The notes beneath the pieces were generated by a model, which was not told the DNA's origin, ran no database searches, and worked only from the letters and a program-made list of their open reading frames with translations. DNA of 60,653 nucleotides from Pseudomonadota bacterium (lineage in GTDB: Bacteria; Pseudomonadota; Gammaproteobacteria; Burkholderiales; Ferrovaceae). Within the stretch, counting starts at the first letter, position 1. Each line of letters begins with the position of its first letter. Shown here piece after piece: positions 28,053-36,963 of the stretch. The position numbers were made by a program, and so were the translations under genes. The DNA lies in the NCBI GenBank assembly GCA_021850135.1, contig JAJZRV010000002.1, forward strand, positions 1 through 60,653. The letters run 5' to 3'.

Positions 28053-28493
28053 TTACCACACGCCCGGGATGAAGCGCGCCGTCCGGGTACGATAGTCCGC
28101 GTACTCCGGCCAGCGCTGCAGCAGCAGGCGCTCCTCCAGCGCTGCCTTGAAGTTCAGCACCAACAGCAGGGCCCCCCACATTCCCAGCAATACCCCGTTG
28201 GGCGCCTCGGCAGCGATGCCGGCCATGGCCAGCAACAGCGCCACGTACATGGGATGGCGTACCCAGCGGTACGGCCCCTGTGTCACGAGCCGCGCACCGC
28301 GCCTGGGTTCGGGGCGAATGTTGAAATTGCCCGGCGGGTTATGGGCAAAGACCCAGAGGGCCAGAACGAAGGCCGCGCTGGCAAACAGTATTGCGGACGC
28401 CTTGATCTCCCAGGGCAGGGACCAGAGCAGCATGAGGGCGACCAGCAGGAACTGTGCGGTGACCCAGAACAGGGATTGCAGGCGGATCGTCAA
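28053..28493 (-). CDS. ICMT/NnrU-like membrane methyltransferase family protein
   Basis: A 146-residue protein with about four membrane segments and the motif TQGPYRWVRHPMYVALLLA followed by LEERLLLQRWPEYADYRTRT, the signature of the isoprenylcysteine carboxyl-methyltransferase/PEMT-like family. Bacterial members methylate lipids or are of unknown substrate. It converges on sorB with 6 bases between stops. Confidence 0.82.
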   Translation of the reverse strand: MTIRLQSLFWVTAQFLLVALMLLWSLPWEIKASAILFASAAFVLALWVFAHNPPGNFNIRPEPRRGARLVTQGPYRWVRHPMYVALLLAMAGIAAEAPNGVLLGMWGALLLVLNFKAALEERLLLQRWPEYADYRTRTARFIPGVW

Positions 28494-28522
28494 GGAAGGG
28501 GCCTCCAGCAGGTGTTTTGAGA

Positions 28523-29185
28523 TCAGGCCAGCAGCACTGCCACAAAGCCCGTAATGAAAATGCCGTCAAAGCTCCCGGCGCCGCCGATGGAAGCGATGGG
28601 CGCCCCCAGGTGCTTCAGATCCTTGAGACGCACGAGATCGGCCCCGATCAATACGCCCAGGCTGCCGCCGATGTAGGCGAGCGGCGCACGTTCCTCGGGG
28701 CTGAGCAGGATGGCCATCAGCGCCGCCGCAATGGGCGCAATGAACATGGGCATGCCGATGCCCACCCCCGGAATGGGGCGGCTCACGGCATGGGAGACAG
28801 CCGCCACCACGCCCACTGCTGCGGCGATCTGGAACGGGCTGAGTGGATAGTGTCCCATCAGGTAGAAGGAAAAGGCGAGCGGCACCAACGCCCCGCCCAC
28901 GTTGACCACGATGGTGGTTTTACCGGTAAAGGGGGCCTGGCGGAAGAAGGGCAGGCGCGAGAGTTCTGGCGGGATGGGCGGAGCCGCGGTGCTGTCCGAG
29001 CGGAGGCTGAAGAGCGGCAGGTTGATCATGCTGCCCGCAAGCGTGCCCATCAGGAGCAGGTAGGCTGAATGGTTGGAGAGGCCCAGCTTTTCGAAAGCGA
29101 CGCTGACCACGCCAAACTGGATGACGATGATCAGGACAACCACCGCCGCAAACAGCAGCAGGATACGTAGGGGCGAAAACGGCAT
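28523..29185 (-). CDS. DUF1614-like membrane protein
   Basis: A 220-residue protein with six to seven hydrophobic segments. It resembles the DUF1614 family: LSNHSAYLLLMGTLAGSMIN near the start, then VVNVGGALVPLAFSFYL, HAVSRPIPGVGIGMP and IGGAGSFDGIFITG at the end. GGAGG lies 6 bases before ATG 29185. Function of the family is unknown. It lies between two other minus-strand genes and is probably co-transcribed with the SlyB-like gene upstream. Confidence 0.75.
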   Translation of the reverse strand: MPFSPLRILLLFAAVVVLIIVIQFGVVSVAFEKLGLSNHSAYLLLMGTLAGSMINLPLFSLRSDSTAAPPIPPELSRLPFFRQAPFTGKTTIVVNVGGALVPLAFSFYLMGHYPLSPFQIAAAVGVVAAVSHAVSRPIPGVGIGMPMFIAPIAAALMAILLSPEERAPLAYIGGSLGVLIGADLVRLKDLKHLGAPIASIGGAGSFDGIFITGFVAVLLA

Positions 29186-29206
29186 GCATTCCTCCAGATG
29201 AGAACA

Positions 29207-29674
29207 TCATTCTGCCGGAACAACGCGGGTCGTGTCTTCGCTTTCGATAATGCGTACGCGCTGGCCCACTTTCAAGGTCTCCGAGCCTTTTTTGGCCTGG
29301 GCGGTGACGAATTCATCCCCGGTTTTTTCCATCCGGAAGGTGATCTCCAGGCCTTCCGGGCTGTTGGCAGCCTTGTCGGCCACGGCGCCCGTGACGCCGC
29401 CGATGACCGCCCCGGCAAGGGTGCTGATGATGCTGGTGCGGCCCTGTCCGGCAGCGCTGCCCAGCACGCCGCCCACCCCGGCACCGGCGAGGCCGCCCAC
29501 GCCCGAGGGCGCGTTTTCCAGCCGCACTTCGCGCAGGCCGGTGATGACGGCATAGGAAACCCTGAGTTTTTGCTGGGCATTGACGGTAGTATAGGTATTG
29601 GCGCTCTGGTGGGTGGTGCAGGCCACCAGCAGGGAAAGCAGGGTCACGAGGGCAGCACGCAGGATCAGGTTCAT
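29207..29674 (-). CDS. Glycine-zipper outer-membrane lipoprotein (SlyB-like)
   Basis: A 155-residue lipoprotein with lipobox LLVA-C (about residue 18) and a glycine-zipper core (SGVGGLAGAGVGGVLGSAAG, then LAGAVIGGVTGAVADKAAN), followed by a small beta domain. SlyB/Pal-cross-reacting lipoproteins stabilise the envelope. ATG 29674 was chosen because GGAGG lies 8 bases upstream and the signal peptide starts there; a longer frame adds a non-signal leader. Confidence 0.85.
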   Translation of the reverse strand: MNLILRAALVTLLSLLVACTTHQSANTYTTVNAQQKLRVSYAVITGLREVRLENAPSGVGGLAGAGVGGVLGSAAGQGRTSIISTLAGAVIGGVTGAVADKAANSPEGLEITFRMEKTGDEFVTAQAKKGSETLKVGQRVRIIESEDTTRVVPAE

Positions 29675-29774
29675 GTTGAAGCCTCCGAAGGGGTAGGAAA
29701 CGGACTTCATGGTGAACCCGGCGGCACGCTGCCCGGTTTTGAAAACGACGAAGGAATCGCGATTGCAGGCAAGC

Positions 29775-31091
29775 ATGCATTTTTATGAAGCCGGCGGGTT
29801 GCTCTGGGCGCTTCCCTTTGCGGGAATGCTGCTTTCCATTGCCGTGCTGCCGATGGCCTGCCCGCATTTCTGGCACACCCACCACGGCAAGATCGCAGTG
29901 GGCTGGGCGGCCGCCTTTCTTCTGCCTTTTGCGTATTCCGCGGGATTCGTCCCCGCACTCCACGAAATCCTGCACGCGCTGCTGCTGGAGTACCTGCCCT
30001 TCGTCGTCCTCCTCTTTGCGCTCTATACCGTGGCCGGAGGGCTGCACATCCAGGGGCGGCTGCGCGGCTCACCGCTCGCCAATACCGGCATCCTTGCCTT
30101 TGGTACGGCCATCGCCAGCGTGATCGGCACCACGGGGGCGGCGATGGTGCTGATCCGCCCGCTGCTGCGCGCCAATGAGCGGCGCCGGCAGCGTGCGCAT
30201 CTCGTGATGTTCTTCATCTTTCTGGTCGGCAATATCGGCGGCGCACTCTCGCCGCTGGGCGACCCACCCCTGTTTCTGGGTTTTTTACACGGCGTGGATT
30301 TTTTCTGGCCCACGCGCATGCTGGCCGCACCGACGCTGCTGGTCAGCGGCATCCTCCTGATCCTGTTCCTTGGGGTGGATAGCTACCTGCTGCGCCGTCC
30401 CGACAGCCTGCTGCCCGGGGGCGATGCGATACCGGCCCAGGTGCCGGGACTGGAAGGGCGCATCAACCTGGCCCTCCTCGCCCTCATCATCGGGGCCGTG
30501 CTGCTGTCCGGGGTGTGGCATCCTGGCGTGTCGGTTTCCCTGCAAGGGGTCACGCTGGAACTGCAGAATCTGGTGCGCGACGCGCTGCTGCTGCTTGCGG
30601 CCGCGGCATCGCTCAAATGGACGGCACCCCATGCACGGCACGGCAACGGCTTTACCTGGGGGCCGATGGCGGAAGTGGCCAAATTGTTCATCGGTATCTT
30701 TCTCACCATCATTCCGGTGGTGGCGATACTGAAGATGGGGGCAGACGGGGCGCTGGGCAGCCTCATCGCGCTCGCCCACGACGCGCACGGGCAGCCTGTG
30801 GGTGCGCATTATTTCTGGATGACGGGAATCCTCTCCGCGTTTCTCGACAATGCGCCCACGTACCTGGTGTTTTTCAACATGGGGGGCAGCGACCCGCAGG
30901 CCTTGAGGGCCCTCTCGGCGGGTGCCGTGTTCATGGGCGCGCTCACCTATATCGGCAACGCCCCCAATTTCATGGTCAAGGCCATTGCCGAGCATCGCCA
31001 TGTGCCCATGCCCGGATTTTTCGCATTTACGGGATGGTCGGGCCTGGTCCTGCTGCCCGTATTCGCCCTGGTGGCCTGGGTGTTCTTCTAG
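29775..31091 (+). CDS. NhaD-type sodium/proton antiporter (citrate-transporter superfamily)
   Basis: A 438-residue protein with about eleven membrane segments. The signatures ASVIGTTGAAMVLIRPLL, FLVGNIGGALSPLGDPPLFL and AFLDNAPTYLVFFNM (two hairpin-like motifs of the ion transporter superfamily) match NhaD-type antiporters. ATG 29775 is preferred; an open frame begins at 29709, but its extra residues are not membrane-like. The stop overlaps the stop of the convergent ppk2 gene in the palindrome CTAG (31088-31091). Confidence 0.85.
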   Translation: MHFYEAGGLLWALPFAGMLLSIAVLPMACPHFWHTHHGKIAVGWAAAFLLPFAYSAGFVPALHEILHALLLEYLPFVVLLFALYTVAGGLHIQGRLRGSPLANTGILAFGTAIASVIGTTGAAMVLIRPLLRANERRRQRAHLVMFFIFLVGNIGGALSPLGDPPLFLGFLHGVDFFWPTRMLAAPTLLVSGILLILFLGVDSYLLRRPDSLLPGGDAIPAQVPGLEGRINLALLALIIGAVLLSGVWHPGVSVSLQGVTLELQNLVRDALLLLAAAASLKWTAPHARHGNGFTWGPMAEVAKLFIGIFLTIIPVVAILKMGADGALGSLIALAHDAHGQPVGAHYFWMTGILSAFLDNAPTYLVFFNMGGSDPQALRALSAGAVFMGALTYIGNAPNFMVKAIAEHRHVPMPGFFAFTGWSGLVLLPVFALVAWVFF

Positions 31092-31876
31092 GCCAGGGCG
31101 GGCAGGGCTGCGGCCCCCACCGGCCAGTCGGAGACGATGGCGCCGTCCCAGGCCAGCAGCGTCGCGTTCTTGTCGGGATAATGCAGGTGGGAGAGGAGGT
31201 GGCGCAACAGATTGAGGCGCGCCAGCTTCTTGTCGTTGGAATGCACGATGGTCCACGGGGCGGAAAGGTGGTGGGTCCGCTGCAGCATGGCGTCGCGCGC
31301 GTGACTGTAGGCTTTCCACTTGCGCACCGCCATCTCGTCGATGGGGCTGACTTTCCACTGCTTGAGCGGGTCCTGTTCGCGGTCTTTCAGGCGCCGGATC
31401 TGTTCCTCGCGTGAAATGTCGAGGTAGTATTTGAACAGCCTGATGCCCGAACCTACCAGCAGTTCCTCGAAGGTGGTGACGGTATTCATGAAGGTTTCGT
31501 ACGCTTCGGGGGTGCAAAACCCCATGACCGGTTCGACTCCCGCACGGTTGTACCAGCTGCGGTTGAACAGCACGAACTCGCCCCGGCTGGGCAGGTGCGG
31601 TACGTAGCGCTGGAAATACCACTGTCCATCCTCGCGGTCGGAAGGCTTGCCCAGGGCCACCACCCGCGTCTCCCGGGGGCTCAGGTGTTCCACGATGCGC
31701 TTGATGGTGCCGTCCTTGCCGGCCCCGTCGCGCCCCTCGATGATCACGAGGATGCGCTCGCCGCCACTGATGAAATGGCGCTGCAGTTTGACAAGCTCGA
31801 TCTGCAGCAGGCGCAGTTGCGCTTCATATTCGTTGCCGTTGTGATTGTGGGCGGGGGCATCGGTTTTCTTTTTCAT
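31088..31876 (-). CDS. ppk2: Polyphosphate kinase 2
   Basis: PPK2 uses polyphosphate to phosphorylate nucleotides. The 262-residue protein has Walker A EGRDGAGKDGTIKRI, then the family motifs GQWYFQRYVPHLPSRGE, FNRSWYNRAGVEPVMGF (Walker B region) and KDREQDPLKQWKVSP (lid). It corresponds to a one-domain PPK2. The start is ATG 31876 with AAGGAA 6 bases upstream; the frame is open far beyond but unlike any protein there. Confidence 0.93.
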   Translation of the reverse strand: MKKKTDAPAHNHNGNEYEAQLRLLQIELVKLQRHFISGGERILVIIEGRDGAGKDGTIKRIVEHLSPRETRVVALGKPSDREDGQWYFQRYVPHLPSRGEFVLFNRSWYNRAGVEPVMGFCTPEAYETFMNTVTTFEELLVGSGIRLFKYYLDISREEQIRRLKDREQDPLKQWKVSPIDEMAVRKWKAYSHARDAMLQRTHHLSAPWTIVHSNDKKLARLNLLRHLLSHLHYPDKNATLLAWDGAIVSDWPVGAAALPALA

Positions 31877-31966
31877 CGCGATTCCTTGAAGACGACGGGC
31901 ATTGACACAATATCGTTCAGGCAGTGTGGAATAATACGCCAGGCTGTACACCTTCAGGACCCGACC

Positions 31967-32983
31967 ATGAACACCGAAACCCTTAAAACCCAATTCCGAC
32001 AGCAAGCCCAGGGTGCCTTGAGCCTCAACGTCGCCTTCATTGGCGTCACCGGCAACCTGTTTTCCACCCTTCATCGCCTGCAGGAAGCGACGGCCACGGC
32101 GCTGGCACAGGCCGCCGGCCTGGATGCCGGCTACGTCACCCGCTGGTGCGATGCGGCCTATGCCTTTGGCTATCTGGAAGCCGCGGGCGACACCTTCCGC
32201 CTCACGCCCATGGGAGAAGCCATGCGCCCCGAAGCCCCGGACAGCCTGATGCCCATGGCGGTGCAATCCGTGTTGTCGGCGCATATGGCCGAGCGCGCAG
32301 CGGGGCTGCTGCAAAGCGGCGAGCGCCCGGGAGAGGCGGTGCTGGCCGAACGCGCTACCATCCTGCCGTGGTTTGGCCCCATGCTGGAAGCGGGCTTCGG
32401 CACGATGTTCGAGAAAACCATCAGCCCGGCCATCCCCGCGTTTGCCGAGGTGGATGCGCGCAACGGGCTGGTGCTGGACCTGGGCTGCGGCAATGGCTGG
32501 TACCTGCGCGTTCTGGCGCGCCGGTACGCGCGTCTGCGCGGGCTGGGGCTCGATGGCTTTGGCGAGAACGTGATGCAGGCGCGTGAACGCGCCCGCGCCG
32601 AGGGCTTTGCCGACCGGTTGCATTTCGAGCAGGGCGACATCCACGATTTCACCCTCGAGGAACCCGCCGACCTCATTGCCATGAACCGGGCGCTTCATCA
32701 CGTGTGGGAGCACGACCGCGCCGGCATTTTTTCCTGGCTGCACGACAATCTCAAACCGGGTGGCCATGCCGTCATCTGGGAACCCGCCTGGCCCGCCGAG
32801 CGCAGCGCCCTGCGCGATCCGGCGCGGCGTTCCCTGTCGTTCCAGAATCTGAGCGAGCATATCCAGGGCAACCATCTGCTGCAGCCTGAAGAGATCGTTG
32901 CCGCCTTTGCCGGGCAGGGCATGTCCACCGAGGTCTACCGCTTTGCAGGCGACAACGAAGCCGTCATCGTGGCGCAACGCTGA
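31967..32983 (+). CDS. SAM-dependent class I methyltransferase with N-terminal winged-helix-like region
   Basis: A 338-residue protein. The first 110 residues are helical and resemble the dimerisation/winged-helix region of O-methyltransferase-type proteins (LAQAAGLDAGYVTRWCDAAY, FRLTPMGEAM). Residues about 160-290 form the Rossmann methyltransferase with LVLDLGCGNGWYLRVLA, DLIAMNRALHHV and NLKPGGHAVIWEP. Substrate unknown. Divergent from ppk2 (90 bases). Confidence 0.8.
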   Translation: MNTETLKTQFRQQAQGALSLNVAFIGVTGNLFSTLHRLQEATATALAQAAGLDAGYVTRWCDAAYAFGYLEAAGDTFRLTPMGEAMRPEAPDSLMPMAVQSVLSAHMAERAAGLLQSGERPGEAVLAERATILPWFGPMLEAGFGTMFEKTISPAIPAFAEVDARNGLVLDLGCGNGWYLRVLARRYARLRGLGLDGFGENVMQARERARAEGFADRLHFEQGDIHDFTLEEPADLIAMNRALHHVWEHDRAGIFSWLHDNLKPGGHAVIWEPAWPAERSALRDPARRSLSFQNLSEHIQGNHLLQPEEIVAAFAGQGMSTEVYRFAGDNEAVIVAQR

Positions 32984-33015
32984 GTCGCGCCTTCACTTTT
33001 CAGGAGTTCAAGGAC

Positions 33016-34032
33016 ATGAAATATCGTCTACTGGGCCAGACCGGCCTGTATGTTTCCGAACTGTGCCTGGGCACCATGACCTATGGCAGCGACGGGTTCT
33101 GGAAAGTCATGGGCGGCCTCGAGCAGGACGCTGTCAATGCGCAGGTCAAATACGCCTTCGAACAGGGCATCAACTTCATTGATACGGCCAATGTCTATTC
33201 CCTGGGCCAGTCGGAGATGCGCGTGGGTCAGGCCATCAAGGCGCTGGGGCTGCCGCGCGACGAGCTCGTGGTGGCCACCAAGGCCACCGGCATCATGAAC
33301 GATCTGCCCAATGGCCGCGGCCAGTCGCGGGTGCACCTGATGAACGAAGTGAACGCGAGCCTGAAGCGGCTGCAGCTGGATCATATCGACCTGTACCAGC
33401 TGCACGGGTTCGACCCGCTCACGCCCCTGGAAGAATCCCTCTCCACGCTCGATGACCTGGTCCGTTCGGGCAAGGTGCGCTACATCGGCCTGTGCAATAT
33501 GGCCGCCTGGCAGATCATGAAGGCGCTCTCCATTTCGGAGCGGCGCGGCTGGAGCCGCTTCGAGAGCGTGCAGGCCTACTACACCATCGCCGGGCGCGAC
33601 CTGGAGCGGGAAGTGCTGCCGCTGATTCGCGACCAGAAATTGGGGCTGATGGTGTGGAGCCCGCTCGCGGGAGGGCTTCTCACCGGAAAATTCACGCCCG
33701 ACGGGCAGGGGCCCGAAGGCAGCCGGCGCACGACCTTCGACTTCCCGGTCGTGGACAAGGCCCGCGCTTTCCGCTGCGTGGAGGCGATGCGCCCCATCGC
33801 GGCGCGCCACGGGGTCTCCATCGCCCAGGTGGCGCTTGCGTGGCTGCTGGCACAGCCGGCGGTGTCCTCGGTGATCATCGGTGCCAGAACCACGGACCAG
33901 CTCAAGGACAATATCGCGGCCTGCGAAGTGCGCCTGGGCGAAGAGGACCTGAAGGCCCTCTCCGAAGTCAGCGCATTGCCCAGGGAATATCCGGGCTGGA
34001 TGATCGAGCTGCAGAGCGGTTATCGGGTGTAA
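33016..34032 (+). CDS. Aldo/keto reductase
   Basis: A 338-residue NADPH-dependent oxidoreductase of the AKR family. The catalytic tetrad appears in FIDTANVYSLGQSE (Asp, Tyr), ELVVATKAT (Lys) and LYQLHGFDPL (His), and QPAVSSVIIGARTTDQL is the cofactor-binding region. It reduces carbonyls of unknown identity. Starts 32 bases after the methyltransferase stop with AGGAG upstream, so the two may form an operon. Confidence 0.9.
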   Translation: MKYRLLGQTGLYVSELCLGTMTYGSDGFWKVMGGLEQDAVNAQVKYAFEQGINFIDTANVYSLGQSEMRVGQAIKALGLPRDELVVATKATGIMNDLPNGRGQSRVHLMNEVNASLKRLQLDHIDLYQLHGFDPLTPLEESLSTLDDLVRSGKVRYIGLCNMAAWQIMKALSISERRGWSRFESVQAYYTIAGRDLEREVLPLIRDQKLGLMVWSPLAGGLLTGKFTPDGQGPEGSRRTTFDFPVVDKARAFRCVEAMRPIAARHGVSIAQVALAWLLAQPAVSSVIIGARTTDQLKDNIAACEVRLGEEDLKALSEVSALPREYPGWMIELQSGYRV

Positions 34033-34039
34033 GCCGCTG

Positions 34040-34594
34040 CTACTTGGCGCGCCCGTATCTGGCGGTAAAGCTGGCTTTCCCCAGCGTGTTGGCATGAATC
34101 ATGTAGCCCGTCAGCGCCGCGGTGGCATCGGCGGGAACGTCAAGCTTGTCCGTCTTGAGCGCGTACACCGTGAAAATATAGCGATGCGGCTTGTCCCCCT
34201 GCGGTGGGCAGGTGCCGCCCCAGGCGGCCACGCCAAAGTCGGACCGGCCCTGGACCGCGCCTTTGGGCAACGTCGTGCTGTTGACGGTGCCGGCCCCCGC
34301 TGCCAACCCGGTGACGTCCGCCGGGATGTTGATGACCACCCAGTGCCACCAGCCCGAACCTGTCGGCGCGTCGGGGTCGTACATGGTCACGGCAAAGCTC
34401 CGGGTGTCCTTGGGTGCGCCGCTCCATTTGAGCTCAGGCGACCTGTTCTCACCCGAACAGCCAAACCCGTTGAACTCGAAGCTTTTGGGGATCGTGCCAT
34501 TGGCTTTGATTTCCGGGCTGGAAAGCTTGAAGTCGCCAGCGTACGTCAACGTGGTTAAAGCGGTCAGGGCTGCAGCAAGAAGTAGGGGACGCAT
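34040..34594 (-). CDS. Secreted YbhB/YbcL-type phosphatidylethanolamine-binding-like protein
   Basis: A 184-residue protein with a Sec signal peptide (MRPLLLAAALTALTTLTYAG) and the PEBP fold: NGFGCSGENRSPELKWSG, then MYDPDAPTGSGWWHWVVINI with the DPDxP motif, and CPPQGDKPHRYIFTVYAL. The role of bacterial homologues is unclear. ATG 34594 gives the signal peptide and has GAGAGGAAA upstream. Convergent with the AKR gene, 7 bases between stops. Confidence 0.88.
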   Translation of the reverse strand: MRPLLLAAALTALTTLTYAGDFKLSSPEIKANGTIPKSFEFNGFGCSGENRSPELKWSGAPKDTRSFAVTMYDPDAPTGSGWWHWVVINIPADVTGLAAGAGTVNSTTLPKGAVQGRSDFGVAAWGGTCPPQGDKPHRYIFTVYALKTDKLDVPADATAALTGYMIHANTLGKASFTARYGRAK

Positions 34595-34751
34595 GGGAGT
34601 TTCCTCTCTTGTGGGTTGTGGGGATGCGGTTGCGGTACCGCTGATATTTACACTGAATCGTCTTTGAGTAAAGCCGGTTCGCGAAGGTTTTCCTCGCGCA
34701 ATGGGACAGGGTTGACGCAGCGCGGGTGCAATCCTTTTTAACATTTGTTTT

Positions 34752-34776
34752 CACCCGGAAAATATTTTTCCGGGTG
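34752..34776. promoter_or_regulatory. 25-base palindrome upstream of yfdX-like gene
   Basis: CACCCGGAAAA (34752-34762) and TTTTCCGGGTG (34766-34776) form an 11-bp perfect stem with a TAT loop, in the gap between the divergent PEBP and YfdX genes. It may be an operator or an mRNA hairpin; it has no directional T-run outside the stem. Confidence 0.55.
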
Positions 34777-34831
34777 CCGCGGCTTACAGTCTTCGGGACG
34801 CTTTTCCAACGCACGTTCTGAGGACAACATC

Positions 34832-35731
34832 ATGTGGATCGATCGGAAACCTTCCCAATACACGGCACTGGCCCTGCTGGCGTCGCTCCTGCTGCAAGGC
34901 CCGGCGTTTGCGGCTGACAATGCAACGCCCGCGCAGCCCAAACCTTCTGCAAGCCCCCACGAGCGCAGCAGCGTCAACCGGGAAGCGGCCGCTGCCCTGC
35001 TCAGGGAGCGCCAGACCCTGGTGCGCGAAGCCATGGTGGCCAACGAGGACATGCTGATGGCCATCGTGAGTCTCGAGCATCAGGACAAGGATGCGGCCTA
35101 CAAGGCCCTGTCCGACGCTTCCGGAAAGCTTGATGTGGTGCTGGCGCGCGACCCGCACATGAAGCTGGTTCCGATTTCGGCACGGCTGACCACAGAAGAT
35201 CTCGAATCCGGGCCCAAGGCAGTCAAGGAAAGCCTGTCCCAGGCCAAAAAGCAGTTATCGGACGGCCATGTGCAGGTTGCCAAATCCCTGTTGCGCCCGC
35301 TCACGAGCGAAATACGGACGAGCATCGAATACCTGCCCATGGATTCTTATCCTGCGGCCATCAAGCAGGCCAGCCAGGACATCCAGGCCGGCCACTTGAA
35401 TGAAGCGGCCGCGTTGCTGGCAGACACGCTGCGCGCCATCGTCACCAAGGAAACCATCTATCCGCTGCCCCCGCTCAAGGCCGAGGCCGACGTGCAGGAA
35501 GCCGAGGCGCTGATCAAGGCCGACCCCAAAAAAAATCAGGCACAGGCGACAGATCTGCTGAATCAGGCCGGGCAGCAGCTGGAGGTGGGAAAGCTCCTGG
35601 GCTATGGCGACTACAAGGACATCACAAAGGAAATCGCCTCGGTCCAGCAGAAACTCCATGGCGGTTCGGCGGATACCGGTTTATTTGCGCGGTTGAAGTC
35701 CCTGCTGCATGAGGCGCGAACGAAACTCTGA
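34832..35731 (+). CDS. YfdX-family periplasmic protein
   Basis: A 299-residue exported protein: signal peptide to about residue 27 (ALALLASLLLQGPAFA), then a helical region typical of YfdX (LVREAMVANEDMLMAIVSLE, KAVKESLSQAKKQLSDGHV, PMDSYPAAIKQASQDIQAG, TDLLNQAGQQLEVGKLLGYG). In enteric bacteria YfdX is linked to acid resistance and membrane stress. The start ATG 34832 follows a long leader holding the palindrome above. Confidence 0.82.
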   Translation: MWIDRKPSQYTALALLASLLLQGPAFAADNATPAQPKPSASPHERSSVNREAAAALLRERQTLVREAMVANEDMLMAIVSLEHQDKDAAYKALSDASGKLDVVLARDPHMKLVPISARLTTEDLESGPKAVKESLSQAKKQLSDGHVQVAKSLLRPLTSEIRTSIEYLPMDSYPAAIKQASQDIQAGHLNEAAALLADTLRAIVTKETIYPLPPLKAEADVQEAEALIKADPKKNQAQATDLLNQAGQQLEVGKLLGYGDYKDITKEIASVQQKLHGGSADTGLFARLKSLLHEARTKL

Positions 35732-35732
35732 G

Positions 35733-36029
35733 TCAGAGATAGGAACGCCCGTCGAGAAAGGTTTTGCGCCATCGGGTTACGACGACACGATCAAATAGCC
35801 CAGCTGCCGAGAAGGGGTCCCCCTCGATGAAGCGCTGGGCCTCTTCTCTCGTGTCCACGTCCACAATATAAAAACTCCCTGTTGCCGTGTTGCCATCGTC
35901 GGTGAGTTTGGCGCCGCAGGCCAGCAGCAGTTTCTGGTTCTGTGCGAGGTAAGCCAGGTGCGTTGGCCGGATATTTTGGCGAATTTCGGCTTGTCCCGGT
36001 TTGTCCCAGGCCTCGATCATGTAGGGCAT
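35733..36029 (-). CDS. YciI-like protein
   Basis: A 98-residue protein of the ferredoxin-like YciI/YCII family: MIEAWDKPGQAEIRQNIRPT, THLAYLAQNQKLLLACGAKL, FYIVDVDTREEAQRFIEGDP and a C-terminal RRKTF-like end. The family has possible catalytic His/Asp residues but no settled function. It ends one base from the convergent YfdX stop. Confidence 0.85.
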   Translation of the reverse strand: MPYMIEAWDKPGQAEIRQNIRPTHLAYLAQNQKLLLACGAKLTDDGNTATGSFYIVDVDTREEAQRFIEGDPFSAAGLFDRVVVTRWRKTFLDGRSYL

Positions 36030-36144
36030 TGTAGGTCTCCGTCCTTCAATTTACTTGGACCGGCAATTGTCAATCAGATCATGTACGTCTGCAACCTTGA
36101 CGGATGGTAAACTCGGCTCCATTTGATCCGGGTCGAAAATTTGT

Positions 36145-36906
36145 ATGGGCAATGCAGTCAGGCACACCAAGAGCAAAGTCCCTGAAGTAACCTTCATCTT
36201 CTGGGTCATTAAAATTGCTGCGACCACGCTGGGGGAAACCGGCGGTGATGCGGTGTCCATATCAATGAACCTGGGCTACCTTGTGGGGACGCTCATTTTT
36301 GCAGCGCTCTTTCTTATCGTTGCTGCGGCCCAAATCAAGGCCAGCCGATTTCATCCGTTCCTATACTGGGCCACCATTATCGTAACGACAACGGTCGGTA
36401 CGACACTCGCCGATTTTTATGATCGTTCCCTTGGGATCGGTTATGCCGGAGGGGCCGTCCTGCTGGCGGCGCTTTTGGCGGCATCCCTGGCCGCCTGGCA
36501 TCTGTCGCTCGGTTCCATTTCTGTTGAAGCCGTAGATTCCCGGAAAGCGGAAATGTTTTATTGGGTCACCATCGTGTTTTCCCAAACCCTGGGAACTGCA
36601 CTGGGAGACTGGACAGCCGATACGGCGGGGCTGGGATATGGCGGCGGGGCCGTCGTCTTTGGCGCATTTCTGGGAATCGTGGTCGCAGCATATTACTGGA
36701 CAAATTTATCGCGAACGCTGCTCTTCTGGGCAGCCTTCATCCTCACGCGCCCCCTTGGCGCCGTGGTCGGCGATTTTCTCGACAAACCGGTGAATGAAGG
36801 CGGCCTTGCATTGAGTCGCTACTCCGCATCGGCAGCGCTCATGGTGTTCATTATTTCCTGCATCCTGTTTTTTCCGCATCGTGCCGGAAAAAATCCTGGT
36901 CATTGA
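36145..36906 (+). CDS. COG4705-like multi-pass membrane protein with four internal repeats
   Basis: A 253-residue protein with eight hydrophobic segments arranged as four copies of a two-helix unit. Each copy carries a Thr/Gly/Asp motif: TTLGETGGD (27-35), TTVGTTLADFYD, QTLGTALGDWTAD and RPLGAVVGDFLDK. Copies 2 and 3 also share LGIGYAGG and LGLGYGGG after the motif. I recognise COG4705 only by general resemblance; function unknown, and the repeat suggests pseudo-symmetric ion or metal binding. Confidence 0.75.
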   Translation: MGNAVRHTKSKVPEVTFIFWVIKIAATTLGETGGDAVSISMNLGYLVGTLIFAALFLIVAAAQIKASRFHPFLYWATIIVTTTVGTTLADFYDRSLGIGYAGGAVLLAALLAASLAAWHLSLGSISVEAVDSRKAEMFYWVTIVFSQTLGTALGDWTADTAGLGYGGGAVVFGAFLGIVVAAYYWTNLSRTLLFWAAFILTRPLGAVVGDFLDKPVNEGGLALSRYSASAALMVFIISCILFFPHRAGKNPGH

Positions 36907-36963
36907 AGAAGCCGAGTGGCGCTGTGATGGCTGTCTGAGTCATCGTCACGGCAGTGCAACGCA

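Noticed and set aside
31877-32977. Upstream extension of the ppk2 frame to a 629-residue protein
   Set aside because: The extra part is antisense to the methyltransferase gene and has no domain; ATG 31876 has a good ribosome site.
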